Below are positions 52,452 through 61,106 of a DNA stretch of 64,000 nt, piece after piece. Made by a program: the position numbers and the translations under genes. Source of the DNA: Bog-159 sp049516155. Lineage in GTDB: Bacteria > Acidobacteriota > Terriglobia > Bryobacterales > Bryobacteraceae. Location: NCBI GenBank assembly GCA_049516155.1, contig JBEKTJ010000006.1, positions 1-64,000 of the forward strand. The letters run 5' to 3'. How positions within the stretch are numbered: position 1 is the first letter of the stretch; the number at the start of each line of letters is the position of its first letter. Under the pieces are notes generated by a model. The model made no database searches. It worked only from the letters and a program-made list of their open reading frames with translations, and had not been told where the DNA came from.

Positions 52452-53291
52452 CTATTTCAACAGGTCGAGCACGGAGGCGTGGACCTGCGCCCACGCGCTC
52501 GTGCGGGGATCGATAAGGTCGAAGTGCCCGGCGTCCGGAAGTTCGATCAGGCGGGCGTCGTCGCCGGCCGCTGATGCGGCAGCTTGGAAGCGGCGGCTGA
52601 GTTCGATCGGGACAACGTCGTCCCTGGTTCCGTGCAGCAGCCGCTCGGGTACGCCCAGCGGCAGTAGTTCGATGGGGGATGCCTGGTGGTAACGCTCCGG
52701 CTGTTCCTGGGGCGTCCCGCCTAACAATTCGGCCACTACTCCGCGACTTAAGCCCAGTTCCCACGCGCGGCGCAGATCGGCGACTCCGGCAAGCGAGACC
52801 ACGCCGCGCAGTGGGATCTTGTGCTGCGCCGCGAGCCACAGCGCAAGTTGTCCGCCGGCCGAGTGACCGATGGTTACCACGCGCGTCAAGTCCAGCGGAT
52901 AGCTCTGGGCGAGGGTCGGCAAATATTCCGCGCCTCGCAGCACGTCGTTGCCGGTTGCCGGCCAGCCGCCAGGGTCGCCGATGCGCCGGTATTCCAGGCT
53001 CCAGGTGGCCACGCCGGCGCGCGTCAGCGCGGCGCACAAGTGGCCGATGTGTTCCAGTCCGTAGGCCGAACGCCAGTAGCCTCCGTGGATGACGATGGCT
53101 ACGGGACGCGGACCGGCACCCTTAGGCAGACGCAGATCTCCGAACTGTTCGGGCGCATTGCCATACGCTATGCGCGCATCGGCGGAGGGCGGAGTGAGGT
53201 CCAGGATGGGGGTGGTCATGGGACGGGGCGTGCGGCATCCGCCCAGAGCCATCGCAAGGCATAACGTTGCGATACAGTAGGGGGCGGTCAC
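52452..53291 (-). CDS. Alpha/beta hydrolase (carboxylesterase-like) lipoprotein
   Basis: A 279-residue protein starting at a GTG directly after the upstream TAG. The N-terminus YCIATLCLAMALGGC carries a lipobox. The alpha/beta hydrolase core has the oxyanion HGG (IVIHGGYWRSAYG), nucleophile elbow TIGHSAGGQ with Ser near 144, Asp in LLHGTRDDVVP and His in LPDAGHFD. This layout matches arylformamidase/BD-FAE-type hydrolases and peptidase S9-like folds. It likely cleaves esters in the periplasm. It is last in an operon with a DUF1080 and an aminotransferase gene. Confidence 0.85.
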   Translation of the reverse strand: MTAPYCIATLCLAMALGGCRTPRPMTTPILDLTPPSADARIAYGNAPEQFGDLRLPKGAGPRPVAIVIHGGYWRSAYGLEHIGHLCAALTRAGVATWSLEYRRIGDPGGWPATGNDVLRGAEYLPTLAQSYPLDLTRVVTIGHSAGGQLALWLAAQHKIPLRGVVSLAGVADLRRAWELGLSRGVVAELLGGTPQEQPERYHQASPIELLPLGVPERLLHGTRDDVVPIELSRRFQAAASAAGDDARLIELPDAGHFDLIDPRTSAWAQVHASVLDLLK

Positions 53292-54059
53292 CTACTCCAG
53301 CCTGCGGATTTTGATGTTGCGGAACCAAGCGTCGTCGCCGTGGTTTTGCAGCGAGATGGGGCAGTCCTTGCGCGGTTGTTTTGTGAGATCGATGGCCACC
53401 GGCGTTCCGGCGCCCCAACGATGCGCGGCGCGCTCGGCCGCGAGCGGCGAATCCAAATCGGTCTCGACTACTTTCACGCCGTTCAACCAGTGCTGTATGT
53501 GATTGCCTTTCACCACAAGGCGCGACTCATTGAACTCGCCCACCGGCCGCGTGACATCCTGCGACGGGCCTACGATGTCGTACAGCGCGCCAGCCTGGTG
53601 ACTGATGCCCACACGCGCGTCGGAGTTGCGCGTGTTGTCGAGCATCTGGTATTCGAAGCCGACCACATACTCCTGGCCATGATCGGGCCGTTCAGCCGGC
53701 CGGTTCTGCACCGAGAAATTGACAACATCTTCGAAGCGGTGGCCGGGGTAGTGCGCCAGGAATGTGCGGTCCTGTATGCGATACTTGACTCCGCTGTTGG
53801 CGCCCGGCGCCACCTTCCACTCCCAGGTCAATTCGAAATCGCGAAAGACATCCTTGGTGAACAGGTCTTCGGTGATGTGCGGGCCGTGGTTGGCCTTGAG
53901 GCAGCCATCCTCGATGCTCCAGGCGTCGCCGGGTGGAACTTTTTGGCGCGGATCGTCCCATCCCGCCATGGTCTTACCGTCGAAGAGGGCGACCCATCCG
54001 GACTGCGCGTGGCAAGCCGGGACAGCGAGAGCGGCGCACAAGTATAAGGCGAGTTTCAT
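53292..54059 (-). CDS. DUF1080 family secreted protein (3-keto-disaccharide hydrolase type)
   Basis: A 255-residue protein with a signal peptide (LALYLCAALAVPACHAQ). The laminin-G-like DUF1080 domain shows WVALFDGKTMAGWDDP, FRDFELTWEWKVAPGANSGV, VGFEYQMLDNTRNSDARV and GNHIQHWLNGVKVVETDL. Family members bind or cleave keto-disaccharides in planctomycetes, acidobacteria and Bacteroidetes. Its start overlaps the aminotransferase stop in an ATGA arrangement. The mix of a sugar-type protein with an amino-acid gene is unusual. Confidence 0.88.
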   Translation of the reverse strand: MKLALYLCAALAVPACHAQSGWVALFDGKTMAGWDDPRQKVPPGDAWSIEDGCLKANHGPHITEDLFTKDVFRDFELTWEWKVAPGANSGVKYRIQDRTFLAHYPGHRFEDVVNFSVQNRPAERPDHGQEYVVGFEYQMLDNTRNSDARVGISHQAGALYDIVGPSQDVTRPVGEFNESRLVVKGNHIQHWLNGVKVVETDLDSPLAAERAAHRWGAGTPVAIDLTKQPRKDCPISLQNHGDDAWFRNIKIRRLE

Positions 54060-55288
54060 GCGGGCGATCCTTTCTGCTTGGCGAAGATTTTGGCGAGGAT
54101 CTTCACGGCGGTGTCCACATCCCGCTCGGTGACGATGAAAGGCGGCAGGAAGCGCAGCACCGTGTCGTGCGTGCAGTTGATCAACAGGCCATCCGCGATG
54201 GCGTCGAGCACCATCTGCTTGCCGGGGATTTCCATCTCCAGGCCGATCATCAGGCCGAAACCGCGCACCTCCTTGACGAACGAATGCTTGCGCGCCAGTT
54301 CGTTCAGCATCAGGTGGAGATAACCGCCCACCTGCTGGATGTTGGGCAGCAGCCCTTCCAGAATGTCGAAGAATTCGAGCGCCACGCGGCAGGCCAGCGC
54401 GCTGCCGCCAAAAGTGGAGCCGTGCATGCCCGGGGCAATGGTGGCGGCGGCCTTATCATTGGCTACGATGGCGCCCAGCGGCAGGCCGCATGCCAGGGGT
54501 TTGGCCGTCACCATGATATCCGGCAGCACCACAGGCTTGGTGCGCTGATACGAGAAATACGTGCCGGGCCGGCCCACGCCGCATTGGATCTCGTCGAACA
54601 CCAGCAGGGCGTTGTAGCGGTCGGCCAGCTCGCGCGCCTTCTGCGTATATTCGGGCGAGATGGGGTAGATGCCGCCTTCCCCCTGGATCAACTCGAGCAC
54701 CATGCCGGCGGTCGATTCGCTAAAGGCAACCTCCAGCGCGGCTAGGTCGTTGGCGGGCACGAATCTGACACCGGGAAGCAGCGGCTCGAAGTCATGGCGG
54801 TACTTGGGTTGGCCGGTGATGGAGAGCGCGCCCAGCGTGCGGCCATGAAAAGAGTTTTCGAGCGAAATGATTTCATGCTTGCCGGCGCCACTGTGGTTGC
54901 CGTGCGAGCGGATCATTTTCAGCGCCCCTTCCATGGCCTCGGTGCCGCTGTTTGTAAAGAAGGTGCGCTGCAGACCGCTGGTCTCGGCCAGTTTCTTGGC
55001 GAGCGGACCTTGGTATTCGTTGTAGTAAAGATTCGAGCAATGGATCAGCAGGGCGGCCTGTTCGCGGATCACTTTGACGATACGGGGATGCGCGTGGCCC
55101 AGGGCGTTGACGCCGATGCCCGCGATGAAGTCGAGGTAGCGGGCGCCAGCGGGGTCGTAAACGTAGCAGCCTTTGCCGCGGTGAATCACCAGGGGATAGC
55201 GGCCATAGTTTTGGAGCAGATACTGGCGTTCCAGATCGACAACGGTATCGGCGGCGAGAGAGGGCAAGGGGTCGGCGACGCTGGTCAT
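54056..55288 (-). CDS. Class III aminotransferase, acetylornithine type
   Basis: A 410-residue PLP enzyme. Features: YLDFIAGIGVNALGHAHPRI, FTNSGTEAMEGALKMIRSHG, FHGRTLGALSITGQPKYRHD, VFDEIQCGVGRPGTYFSYQR, and the PLP lysine in MVTAKPLACGLPLGAIV. The layout suits acetylornithine aminotransferase (ArgD), which makes N-acetylornithine from the semialdehyde. The GFGLMIGLEME and FLPPFIVTERDVD segments agree. It could also use other omega-amino donors. It leads an operon with the DUF1080 and hydrolase genes and is not near other arg genes, so the arginine role is only likely. Confidence 0.85.
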   Translation of the reverse strand: MTSVADPLPSLAADTVVDLERQYLLQNYGRYPLVIHRGKGCYVYDPAGARYLDFIAGIGVNALGHAHPRIVKVIREQAALLIHCSNLYYNEYQGPLAKKLAETSGLQRTFFTNSGTEAMEGALKMIRSHGNHSGAGKHEIISLENSFHGRTLGALSITGQPKYRHDFEPLLPGVRFVPANDLAALEVAFSESTAGMVLELIQGEGGIYPISPEYTQKARELADRYNALLVFDEIQCGVGRPGTYFSYQRTKPVVLPDIMVTAKPLACGLPLGAIVANDKAAATIAPGMHGSTFGGSALACRVALEFFDILEGLLPNIQQVGGYLHLMLNELARKHSFVKEVRGFGLMIGLEMEIPGKQMVLDAIADGLLINCTHDTVLRFLPPFIVTERDVDTAVKILAKIFAKQKGSPA

Positions 55289-55336
55289 TTACTCATGATA
55301 CAGCGTGGCCAAGAAGCGAAGGGGAGGCTTCGGTAA

Positions 55337-55583
55337 TTATCCGTCCAAGAGACGCCCGATGTCGCGGGCACCGTGGATCGGGCCACCGCCGCAGCCGGCG
55401 AGTAGCCGCCCGCCGGAATCCAGATAACGGCCCCATCTTTGGCATCGCGGCCAGCGCCTCGAAAGTATGCTTCACCGCGGCAAGAAAGCGGCTGGCGACT
55501 GCGGTCCAGGCGTGTTCTTCGAGATACACGGCATGCGCCTTGATCTCTCGCCTGGCCGTGGCGTGGACGATGATTTCCAGCAC
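55337..55583 (-). pseudogene. ParE/RelE-type toxin with internal deletion
   Basis: The frame from 55583 reads MLEIIVHATARREIKAHAVY and AMPKMGPLSGFRRAATRRLR, the N-terminal two thirds of a ParE toxin. It then runs out of frame to a stop at 55293. In another frame the normal C-terminus is present just downstream: IHGARDIGRLLDG, ending at 55337. The segment between them (about 25 to 30 residues, usually P-x-x-N-x-L-I-F-Y-R) is lost, and the deletion shifts the frame at about 55390. The toxin should be dead. The antitoxin gene upstream is intact. Confidence 0.78.
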
Positions 55584-55589
55584 GTTCCA

Positions 55590-55850
55590 CTACGCCGTCG
55601 CACGCCGCCGCTTTGCCCCAGCGCGGATTTTCCCGCGCAGCTTGGCCCACCATTCGGGAGTTACCGTCTCCGGCTCCGATTGTATAGCCTCCAGAAGAAT
55701 CGCTTCCAGTTCTTCTTTGGACTTGCGCTTCTGGTCGGCGCGAACCAACTCACGCACATACTCGCTCACACCGATGTAGCCTCCCGTGTTTACCTGTTCC
55801 TCGACGAAATGCTTCATTGGGTCCGGGAGGGAAATATTCATAGTCTGCAT
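55590..55850 (-). CDS. ParD-like antitoxin
   Basis: An 86-residue protein from the ATG at 55850; a TTG three codons upstream is also possible. It has MQTMNISLPDPMKHFVEEQV then GGYIGVSEYVRELVRADQK, the ribbon-helix-helix N-terminus and dimer helix of ParD-type antitoxins, and a charged C-terminus (ETVTPEWWAKLRGKIRAGAK) for toxin binding. It lies six bases before the damaged parE gene. Autoregulation by DNA binding is expected for the family; AT-rich DNA upstream fits a promoter. Confidence 0.85.
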   Translation of the reverse strand: MQTMNISLPDPMKHFVEEQVNTGGYIGVSEYVRELVRADQKRKSKEELEAILLEAIQSEPETVTPEWWAKLRGKIRAGAKRRRATA

Positions 55851-55989
55851 CGCGCTCAACCTTCTCGTAGGCTACGCTGCTTGCCAATCTTTGTCAATTC
55901 GTATCAGGACATCGAGCCAGGGGGGCCAAATCCCCCAGCGCCATATTCGCACGATATCGGTGGTAAAGCTGCAACATGCGGATCATCCG

Positions 55990-56136
55990 CGAAATTCCAG
56001 ACGATCTGGCCTCCACGCTCGCCTTGCGCGGTCGCACGGCCACTTCGATATTCTTCTTGTCGGCACTGAAGTGGGCGTACTGGTGGACAAAACCTCGGAA
56101 ACGATGGCAGCGGTTTAGAATTGCGATCAGTTCCAT
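55990..56136 (-). mobile_element. ISL3-family transposase fragment (N-terminus)
   Basis: The minus-strand ATG at 56136 starts MELIAILNRCHRFRGFVHQY and AHFSADKKNIEVAVRPRKAS, the start of ISL3 transposases as I know them from acidobacterial genomes (ILNRCHRFRGFVYQ...IEVAVRPRKGS). The match ends near residue 46, before the zinc-finger CSxCHQPAPGYD block and the DDE domain. No terminal inverted repeats were seen. The rest of the gap 55860-56316 holds no recognisable gene, so this is a small relic of an old insertion. Confidence 0.65.
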
Positions 56137-56316
56137 GGCGCGGAAGCGGGCGGCGGCGAGTCTCTACCATAAACCGCTCCAGACCCGCGAGCCGCGGGAT
56201 CGATAAACGCTGCGCGACTTCCCGCGACTTGCTCTTGGAAGACCGGCATGGCAACGCTTGCCACGCCACGGTCCCGTTGGCCTTCTCGGCGTCCTGAACA
56301 CTGCGCCACGGCGTAG

Positions 56317-56814
56317 TCACCGCTTCTTTCCCCCGACGAAGGGGATGGTGGCGGCCTGCTTGATCCACGACGCCAATTGGCGCTCGTCGAAATCGTCAAC
56401 CGAAGCTAACTCGACTCCGCGGGTGGATTTGCCCATCCCGATCGGCGTCACAGGCGGTTCCGGCTTGATCTCCGTGCCGCGTATGAACATCAGTTTCACA
56501 TGGCCGACAAAGGCGCCGGATGAGAAGCACCAGCCCCCTTCGACCCCGTAGTACGCCATGCCCCACTTCACCGCTCGCTGGATGTCCGGCAAACTTTTGG
56601 CCGCCAGGGCATCGATGCGCTCGGCGATGCCGCGCTGCGGCTGTGGCAAGCTAGCGATGTACGCGAACACGGGTTCGGCGCCTGTTGCGGTCTTCGCGGC
56701 GCTTGCCTTGCCAGTCATGGCGACTAGCAGCTTCGCCGGGGTCTTGCCTTGGGTACTTTTCTTACCCTCGCGGCCGGCCACACGCTTCGTTGATCGATTG
56801 ATTGGCTGCGTCAT
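56317..56814 (-). CDS. DUF1801 domain protein
   Basis: A 165-residue protein. A basic 40-residue N-terminal tail precedes the DUF1801 domain: AYIASLPQPQRGIAERIDAL, AVKWGMAYYGVEGGWCFSSG, FVGHVKLMFIRGTEIKPEPP and GKSTRGVELASVDDFDERQL. The fold is shared with E. coli YdhG-type proteins and a phosphoribosyl-binding-like family, but its role is uncertain. It overlaps the SRPBCC gene by four bases. It sits at the end of the ArsR-SRPBCC-DUF1801 operon, a common arrangement. Confidence 0.85.
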   Translation of the reverse strand: MTQPINRSTKRVAGREGKKSTQGKTPAKLLVAMTGKASAAKTATGAEPVFAYIASLPQPQRGIAERIDALAAKSLPDIQRAVKWGMAYYGVEGGWCFSSGAFVGHVKLMFIRGTEIKPEPPVTPIGMGKSTRGVELASVDDFDERQLASWIKQAATIPFVGGKKR

Positions 56815-57317
56815 TTTGTCTCCGTACTTGATCCCAGGCTGGCGAGAAGCTCGTCGAGTTGGTCGAGCGCCTCGGGCAGCGCGCCCGTCGACCCGGAGTC
56901 AATCGCTTCCTCCGAGGGATAGAGATCGTGCACCACCAACAGCGTCTTGCCGGCGGTTTCATTGAAGGTCACCGTGGTGACGGTCTGGCCGTCACCTTCC
57001 TCGTTGGTCCAAACGAGGCGCGCGTGCGGTGTCACTTCGAGGTACGTGCCGAAGAACTCCATCGTCGAATCTTCGTGGCGAAACACCAAACGATACTGCC
57101 CCCCAACGCGAACATCCATTTCGCAGGAAAGCAGGGTCAGCCCATACGATTTTGGTACCCACCACCTCCTGAATAGTTCTGCCTTGGTCCACGCCTCGAA
57201 CACGAGGCGCGCAGGCGCGTTGACGGTGCGTGTGACGACGAGTTCGCGCTCGGACTTCCGCTCCACTCCCGTGCGGTTCTTCGTGGGGGTGGCCTCACTT
57301 TCTCTTCTTACGTCCAT
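56811..57317 (-). CDS. SRPBCC/AHSA1-family protein
   Basis: A 168-residue helix-grip protein: LVVTRTVNAPARLVFEAWTK, FRRWWVPKSYGLTLLSCEMD, GGQYRLVFRHEDSTMEFFGT, RLVWTNEEGDGQTVTTVTF and VVHDLYPSEEAIDSGSTGAL. It is the Aha1-like (activator of Hsp90 homologue) group, which binds hydrophobic ligands in its cavity. Frequent pairing with an ArsR-type gene suggests a small ligand-responsive unit. Overlaps with both neighbours (23 bases upstream and 4 bases downstream) indicate coupled translation. Confidence 0.88.
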   Translation of the reverse strand: MDVRRESEATPTKNRTGVERKSERELVVTRTVNAPARLVFEAWTKAELFRRWWVPKSYGLTLLSCEMDVRVGGQYRLVFRHEDSTMEFFGTYLEVTPHARLVWTNEEGDGQTVTTVTFNETAGKTLLVVHDLYPSEEAIDSGSTGALPEALDQLDELLASLGSSTETK

Positions 57318-57660
57318 TTGCTTTCTCCTTCCGTTTCAATTCCTCGACAACAATGTCCAACTCGTCGAAGCGCGCGGCCCAGATCTGGCGATACCTCTCG
57401 ATCCATGCCGCCTCTTCTTGCAGTCCGCATACGCCGAGCTTGCAGGTCCGCACTCGCCCGACCTTCTCCGTGGTGACCAGCCCCGCTTCCTCCAAGACGC
57501 CTACACACTTCTTCATGCCCGTGAGGGTCATGTGGAAGTTCTCGGCAAGGGCCGAGATCGAAGCGTCCGCACGCCCGAGCTGCTCCAGAACGCCGCGTCG
57601 GGTGGCGTCCGAGAGCGCGCCGAACGAGGCATCGAAGTGGGTCTGGCAATACTGAACCAT
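57295..57660 (-). CDS. ArsR-family winged-helix regulator
   Basis: A 121-residue HTH protein: FGALSDATRRGVLEQLGRAD, ISALAENFHMTLTGMKKCVG and VLEEAGLVTTEKVGRVRTCK. There are no adjacent metal-binding cysteine pairs in the alpha-3 region (ELCVCDL-type motif missing), so it belongs to the SRPBCC-linked group rather than metal sensors. It is first in the operon and probably represses it. An AT-rich TCAGTATACAACAT segment just upstream of the start is a candidate for its promoter/operator. Confidence 0.88.
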   Translation of the reverse strand: MVQYCQTHFDASFGALSDATRRGVLEQLGRADASISALAENFHMTLTGMKKCVGVLEEAGLVTTEKVGRVRTCKLGVCGLQEEAAWIERYRQIWAARFDELDIVVEELKRKEKANGRKKRK

Positions 57661-57988
57661 TCAGTTCAGTATACAACATGGATTGACGGCATGCAATGGG
57701 AGGCTGAGCGCGCGCTCGGTTGCCAGCTATCCACCTAAACCCACGATCGACGGCGTAGCGTTTACGGGAGAGGGCAAACTAATTCGAAAGGCAACTGGCT
57801 ATCAACAGGAAAAGCTGAAGCCGCGCTATCCCACATCGGGTTCGCGGGCTGCACGAGCCGAGCTTCCGGTGCCCATTGGAGCGTATCGGTGACCCACAGA
57901 TTTCTCCGACGAGGCATCGTCTTAGGCCGTGCACTAACGCTCGGCGAAGGAGGCAGACCACGAAAGACGATGGTCCGCCCCACAACAG
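57661..57988. other. Intergenic gap with one REP-like palindrome
   Basis: About 330 bases between the divergently placed ArsR start and the aminopeptidase stop. No frame here has conserved blocks. The only structure is the inverted repeat at 57952-57979 listed next. The ArsR promoter should lie in the first 60 bases. Confidence 0.5.
57952..57979. repeat. Inverted repeat downstream of the M1 aminopeptidase gene
   Basis: Arms GGCAGACCA and TGGTCCGCC (eight of nine pairs) enclose a CGAAAGACGA loop. On the minus strand it begins with GTGGGGCGGACCA, close to GTGGGGCGGGCG in the repeat at 19568, so both may be one dispersed family. It lies ten bases past the aminopeptidase stop and could act as a terminator, although no T run follows. 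Confidence 0.5.
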
Positions 57989-60622
57989 TTAGTACTTCTT
58001 TAGAAAGTTGTTGACGCTATCCTGCTGCGCCGCCTTATACGCGGTGCAGATGCGGATGCCTTCCAGCGCCTGCGCCAGGTTGCGCCGGGTGCCCGCGAAG
58101 CGGTCGACTCTTGTCTCGAAGAATGCCTTCAAATCTTCCGCCGACTTCTCGTCGCAGAAGCCGCCCCCGACAAATGGCAAGAACTCGCCAAAGCCAAACG
58201 CCGTTCCAGCCGGAATCTTGGCCACCAGCGCATCATAGTTGGCTTTCACGAACTCGAATGGCAGAGCCTTGGTTTCGGGCGCACCCAAGGGTCCGAATAA
58301 GAGGGTGTTGGCCTCCCGCAGATCGAATTCGGGCTTGACCGCCAACGCCATCGCAGCACGGGCGATGTGTGGATCGCTGAAAGATCCCATGGCGCCCAGG
58401 ATCAGATCCCGCTGGTGCCGGTCGTCGGTGTGCGACAAAGCTGCCGATAATTGTTTGAAGAAGGCTTCGTCGCCGGTACGCGCCGCTACAGTAAGCACGG
58501 AACCGACTATGTCCGGATCGACTGCGGTACGGTCGGCGAGCCACTGCGCAGCCAGTTGCCGGGCTGCGGCCGCCAGCGATCCATCGACGCCCCACAGCGC
58601 CACCAACGGCACAGTCGAGGAACGCAACAGGCGCGTGTCGGCGTTTTCGCCCGCTTTCGCTTTCCAGCCCAGTTCGCGCGCGCGCGCACCGAACGCACGG
58701 TCGACGAGGCGGGCGTAGTTGGGCCGCAAAGCCGATGGAAGCATGTTGTCGTGTACGCCGCCGACAATACCCACGGCCGACTCCACCACCTGGCGCACCG
58801 GATCGCCGGCGGACGCCACCGCCAACGCCAGCGCATCTCCGCTCTTCATTTCGCCCATCCCGGTCAGCGCGTCCACGTCTCCCAGCGCCGCCACTCGTTC
58901 CGGCGCCGAGATGCGCACGCCGCCGCCGGCCAGTAGTTTCTCCAGCAGATCGCCCTCGTAGCGCGTGCGGTAGTAGCCCTTCCCATCGGCATTGGCCTCC
59001 ACCCATGCGGGGCAGGTTTTGGCCTCCGCAAGTTTCCAATCCATGGAGGTTTCCGTGAGCAGGGTGCACTCGCGATGCGTCGCGCCATGATCGCTGTAGC
59101 GCACGCATACGGGAATCTGCCAGGTCCGCGGCGCCGAGCCCGGCGATCCCAAAGGCAGCGCGCGCTTCTGGCTGAGATGCAGAGCGGCCCCGCCAGACGC
59201 GCCGCAGTCCAGCCGGACACTGACCAGGGGTACACCTGCCTGATCCAGAAACGTGGAGAACGCCCGCCCCACTGGCTTCCCGCCCGCCGAGGAGAGCGAA
59301 TCCAGAAAGTCGCCCTCCGTCGCATTACGCCATGCATATTGGCGAATGTAGCGCTGCACGCCGCGCCGGAAGGCGTCCTCGCCCATCCAGTTTTCGAACA
59401 TGCCGATCACCGCTTCGCCTTTGCTGTAAGTGATGTTGTCGAAAGCGTTGGCGATGTCGTCAGTGCTCTCGATGGCCTGGCGGATCTTCCGCGCGGAGAT
59501 CAAGCTGTCGCCGCTCATAGCGCCCAAGCGCGTGTTTTGTTCGTCGATGACCGTGTTCCACTCCGGCTTCCAATGGCGCAAGATCTTAGAATCCATCCAG
59601 GAGGCGAACGCTTCGTTGAGCCAGATGTCGTCCCACCAGGCGGTAGTCACCAGGTCGCCGAACCACTGATGGGCCATTTCGTGGGCAATAATGGACGCGT
59701 ACTCGCGCTGCCGGTTGATGCTATCCTGCGCCGGGTCGCGCAGCATGACGCTCTGCAGGCAGGTGATCAGTCCGGCATTTTCCATCGCGCCGCCAAACAG
59801 GGGTACGGATAGGATGTCGAGCTTGCCGTAAGGGTAGGGCACGCCGAAATAGTCTTCGAGTTCGGCCAGCAGCGGACCAGTCACCTCCGCGGCGTACTTG
59901 GCCTGCGGGGCCTTGCCCTTGGGAGTGATCATGCGCAGAGGCGTTTGGCTCTTCCCCACTTTTCCGGCGTCCACGAAATCGAAGGGACCCACGCCTAGAG
60001 CCACCAGGTAACTGGGCAGCGGTTTGGTTTCGCCGAACACGACCTTCTTGCGGCCGTCCGGCTCTTCGGTTTCCGACTGTACGGGTGTGTTGGACACCGC
60101 GGCGTCCGACCTATTTACATGCAGCGTGAGTTGCCAGGGTGTTTTGAAACCGGGCTCGTCGAAGCACGGAAACGCTTTGCGCGCTTCGATCGATTCGAAC
60201 TGCGAGTAGACGTACCATGTGCCCGCATCTTGCTGCTTGAATAGCCCGTCGCTGCCGGCCTTGTTGATGACGCCGTGATATTCAATGCGCAGTTGAGCGG
60301 GGCCGGCGGGGATCGGCGATGCCGCCGCGAATCCGACGAAATTATCGCCTCCGGTTTGCACCTTCGCCGCGTGCGTTTGTCCTCTGGCGGTGACTTCGGC
60401 GGAGTCGATGGTGAGATTACGGGCATTCAACCAGATGACATCGGCGGGCTTGCGCACATCGAGATCGATTTCGATCTTGCCGGTGAAGGTGTCTTGCTGC
60501 GGAATAACGGTGAGGTCGACGCGGTAGCGCACGGGCCGGACGCCGTCGGGGAGGCGGAGTTTTGGCGGCTCGGCTAGGGCGCACGTGGCTAGGAGGAGGA
60601 AGGCGAGACAGGGCTTTGTCAT
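57989..60622 (-). CDS. M1 family zinc aminopeptidase, exported
   Basis: An 877-residue gluzincin aminopeptidase from the ATG at 60622, which opens a signal peptide (TKPCLAFLLLATCALAEP); the open frame extends 76 more codons without one. N-terminal beta domain with RVDLTVIPQQDTFTGKIEID; substrate-recognition FGGAMENAGLITC; zinc site IIAHEMAHQWFGDLVTTAWW with Glu ligand in WLNEAFASW; a C-terminal ERAP1-like helical domain follows. It should trim N-terminal residues from peptides in the periplasm. The start at 60640 (MRQFGF) is the main alternative. Confidence 0.92.
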   Translation of the reverse strand: MTKPCLAFLLLATCALAEPPKLRLPDGVRPVRYRVDLTVIPQQDTFTGKIEIDLDVRKPADVIWLNARNLTIDSAEVTARGQTHAAKVQTGGDNFVGFAAASPIPAGPAQLRIEYHGVINKAGSDGLFKQQDAGTWYVYSQFESIEARKAFPCFDEPGFKTPWQLTLHVNRSDAAVSNTPVQSETEEPDGRKKVVFGETKPLPSYLVALGVGPFDFVDAGKVGKSQTPLRMITPKGKAPQAKYAAEVTGPLLAELEDYFGVPYPYGKLDILSVPLFGGAMENAGLITCLQSVMLRDPAQDSINRQREYASIIAHEMAHQWFGDLVTTAWWDDIWLNEAFASWMDSKILRHWKPEWNTVIDEQNTRLGAMSGDSLISARKIRQAIESTDDIANAFDNITYSKGEAVIGMFENWMGEDAFRRGVQRYIRQYAWRNATEGDFLDSLSSAGGKPVGRAFSTFLDQAGVPLVSVRLDCGASGGAALHLSQKRALPLGSPGSAPRTWQIPVCVRYSDHGATHRECTLLTETSMDWKLAEAKTCPAWVEANADGKGYYRTRYEGDLLEKLLAGGGVRISAPERVAALGDVDALTGMGEMKSGDALALAVASAGDPVRQVVESAVGIVGGVHDNMLPSALRPNYARLVDRAFGARARELGWKAKAGENADTRLLRSSTVPLVALWGVDGSLAAAARQLAAQWLADRTAVDPDIVGSVLTVAARTGDEAFFKQLSAALSHTDDRHQRDLILGAMGSFSDPHIARAAMALAVKPEFDLREANTLLFGPLGAPETKALPFEFVKANYDALVAKIPAGTAFGFGEFLPFVGGGFCDEKSAEDLKAFFETRVDRFAGTRRNLAQALEGIRICTAYKAAQQDSVNNFLKKY

Positions 60623-60759
60623 GAATCCAAATTGTCGCATCCCGCATGTGGCGAAAGGTGGGGCAGGCGGTTTCGCCAGCGTTGCGGGGTCGCCGCCGAA
60701 AACGCGGTTAGGGAAACCGAGGGGAAATAATCCGCTGATAAGCTCCGCGGATAAGCATT

Positions 60760-60778
60760 GTATATGATGGTAGTATAC
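60760..60778. promoter_or_regulatory. Palindrome in the brnTA promoter
   Basis: An inverted repeat GTATA-n9-TATAC lies eight bases before the BrnT start in the only AT-rich part of this gap. Its position over the probable promoter suggests an operator for autoregulation by the antitoxin, as known for other TA operons. The spacing is an inference only. Confidence 0.45.
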
Positions 60779-60785
60779 TGGACGT

Positions 60786-61106
60786 GTGGCGGCCGCCGAT
60801 CGGTTAGAGAGTTGCGTTGGCTTCGACTGGGACGAAGCGAATATGCGCAAGAACTGGGACCGGCGCCGTGTGACTCCGGAGGAGGCTGAAGACGTCTTTT
60901 TTCAGAGGTCGCTGGCGGTCCGCAGCGATGTGCGGCATTCGAAAGTCGAGAAGCGATATTATGCGTTAGGACAGACGGGCGCCGGTCGCCGGTTGTTTGT
61001 GGCCTTCACGATCCGGGAGGATCTGATACGAGTGATCTCGGCCCGCGATATGAACCGCAACGAAGGACGGAACTATGCGAAATATGAGGAAAAAAGCAAT
61101 ACCTGA
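60786..61106 (+). CDS. brnT: BrnT-type toxin
   Basis: A 106-residue RelE-fold ribonuclease. It shows GFDWDEANMRKNWDRRRVTP, EEAEDVFFQRSLAVRSDVRH, RYYALGQTGAGRRLFVAFTI and REDLIRVISARDMNRNE, each a BrnT block (F-W-D-xxKxxxNxxKHxVsFeeA; R-xISAR-xxxxxE). The start is a GTG at 60786. It overlaps the antitoxin gene by 32 bases. Both genes look whole, which sets this TA pair apart from hicBA and parDE in the same window. Confidence 0.85.
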   Translation: MAAADRLESCVGFDWDEANMRKNWDRRRVTPEEAEDVFFQRSLAVRSDVRHSKVEKRYYALGQTGAGRRLFVAFTIREDLIRVISARDMNRNEGRNYAKYEEKSNT

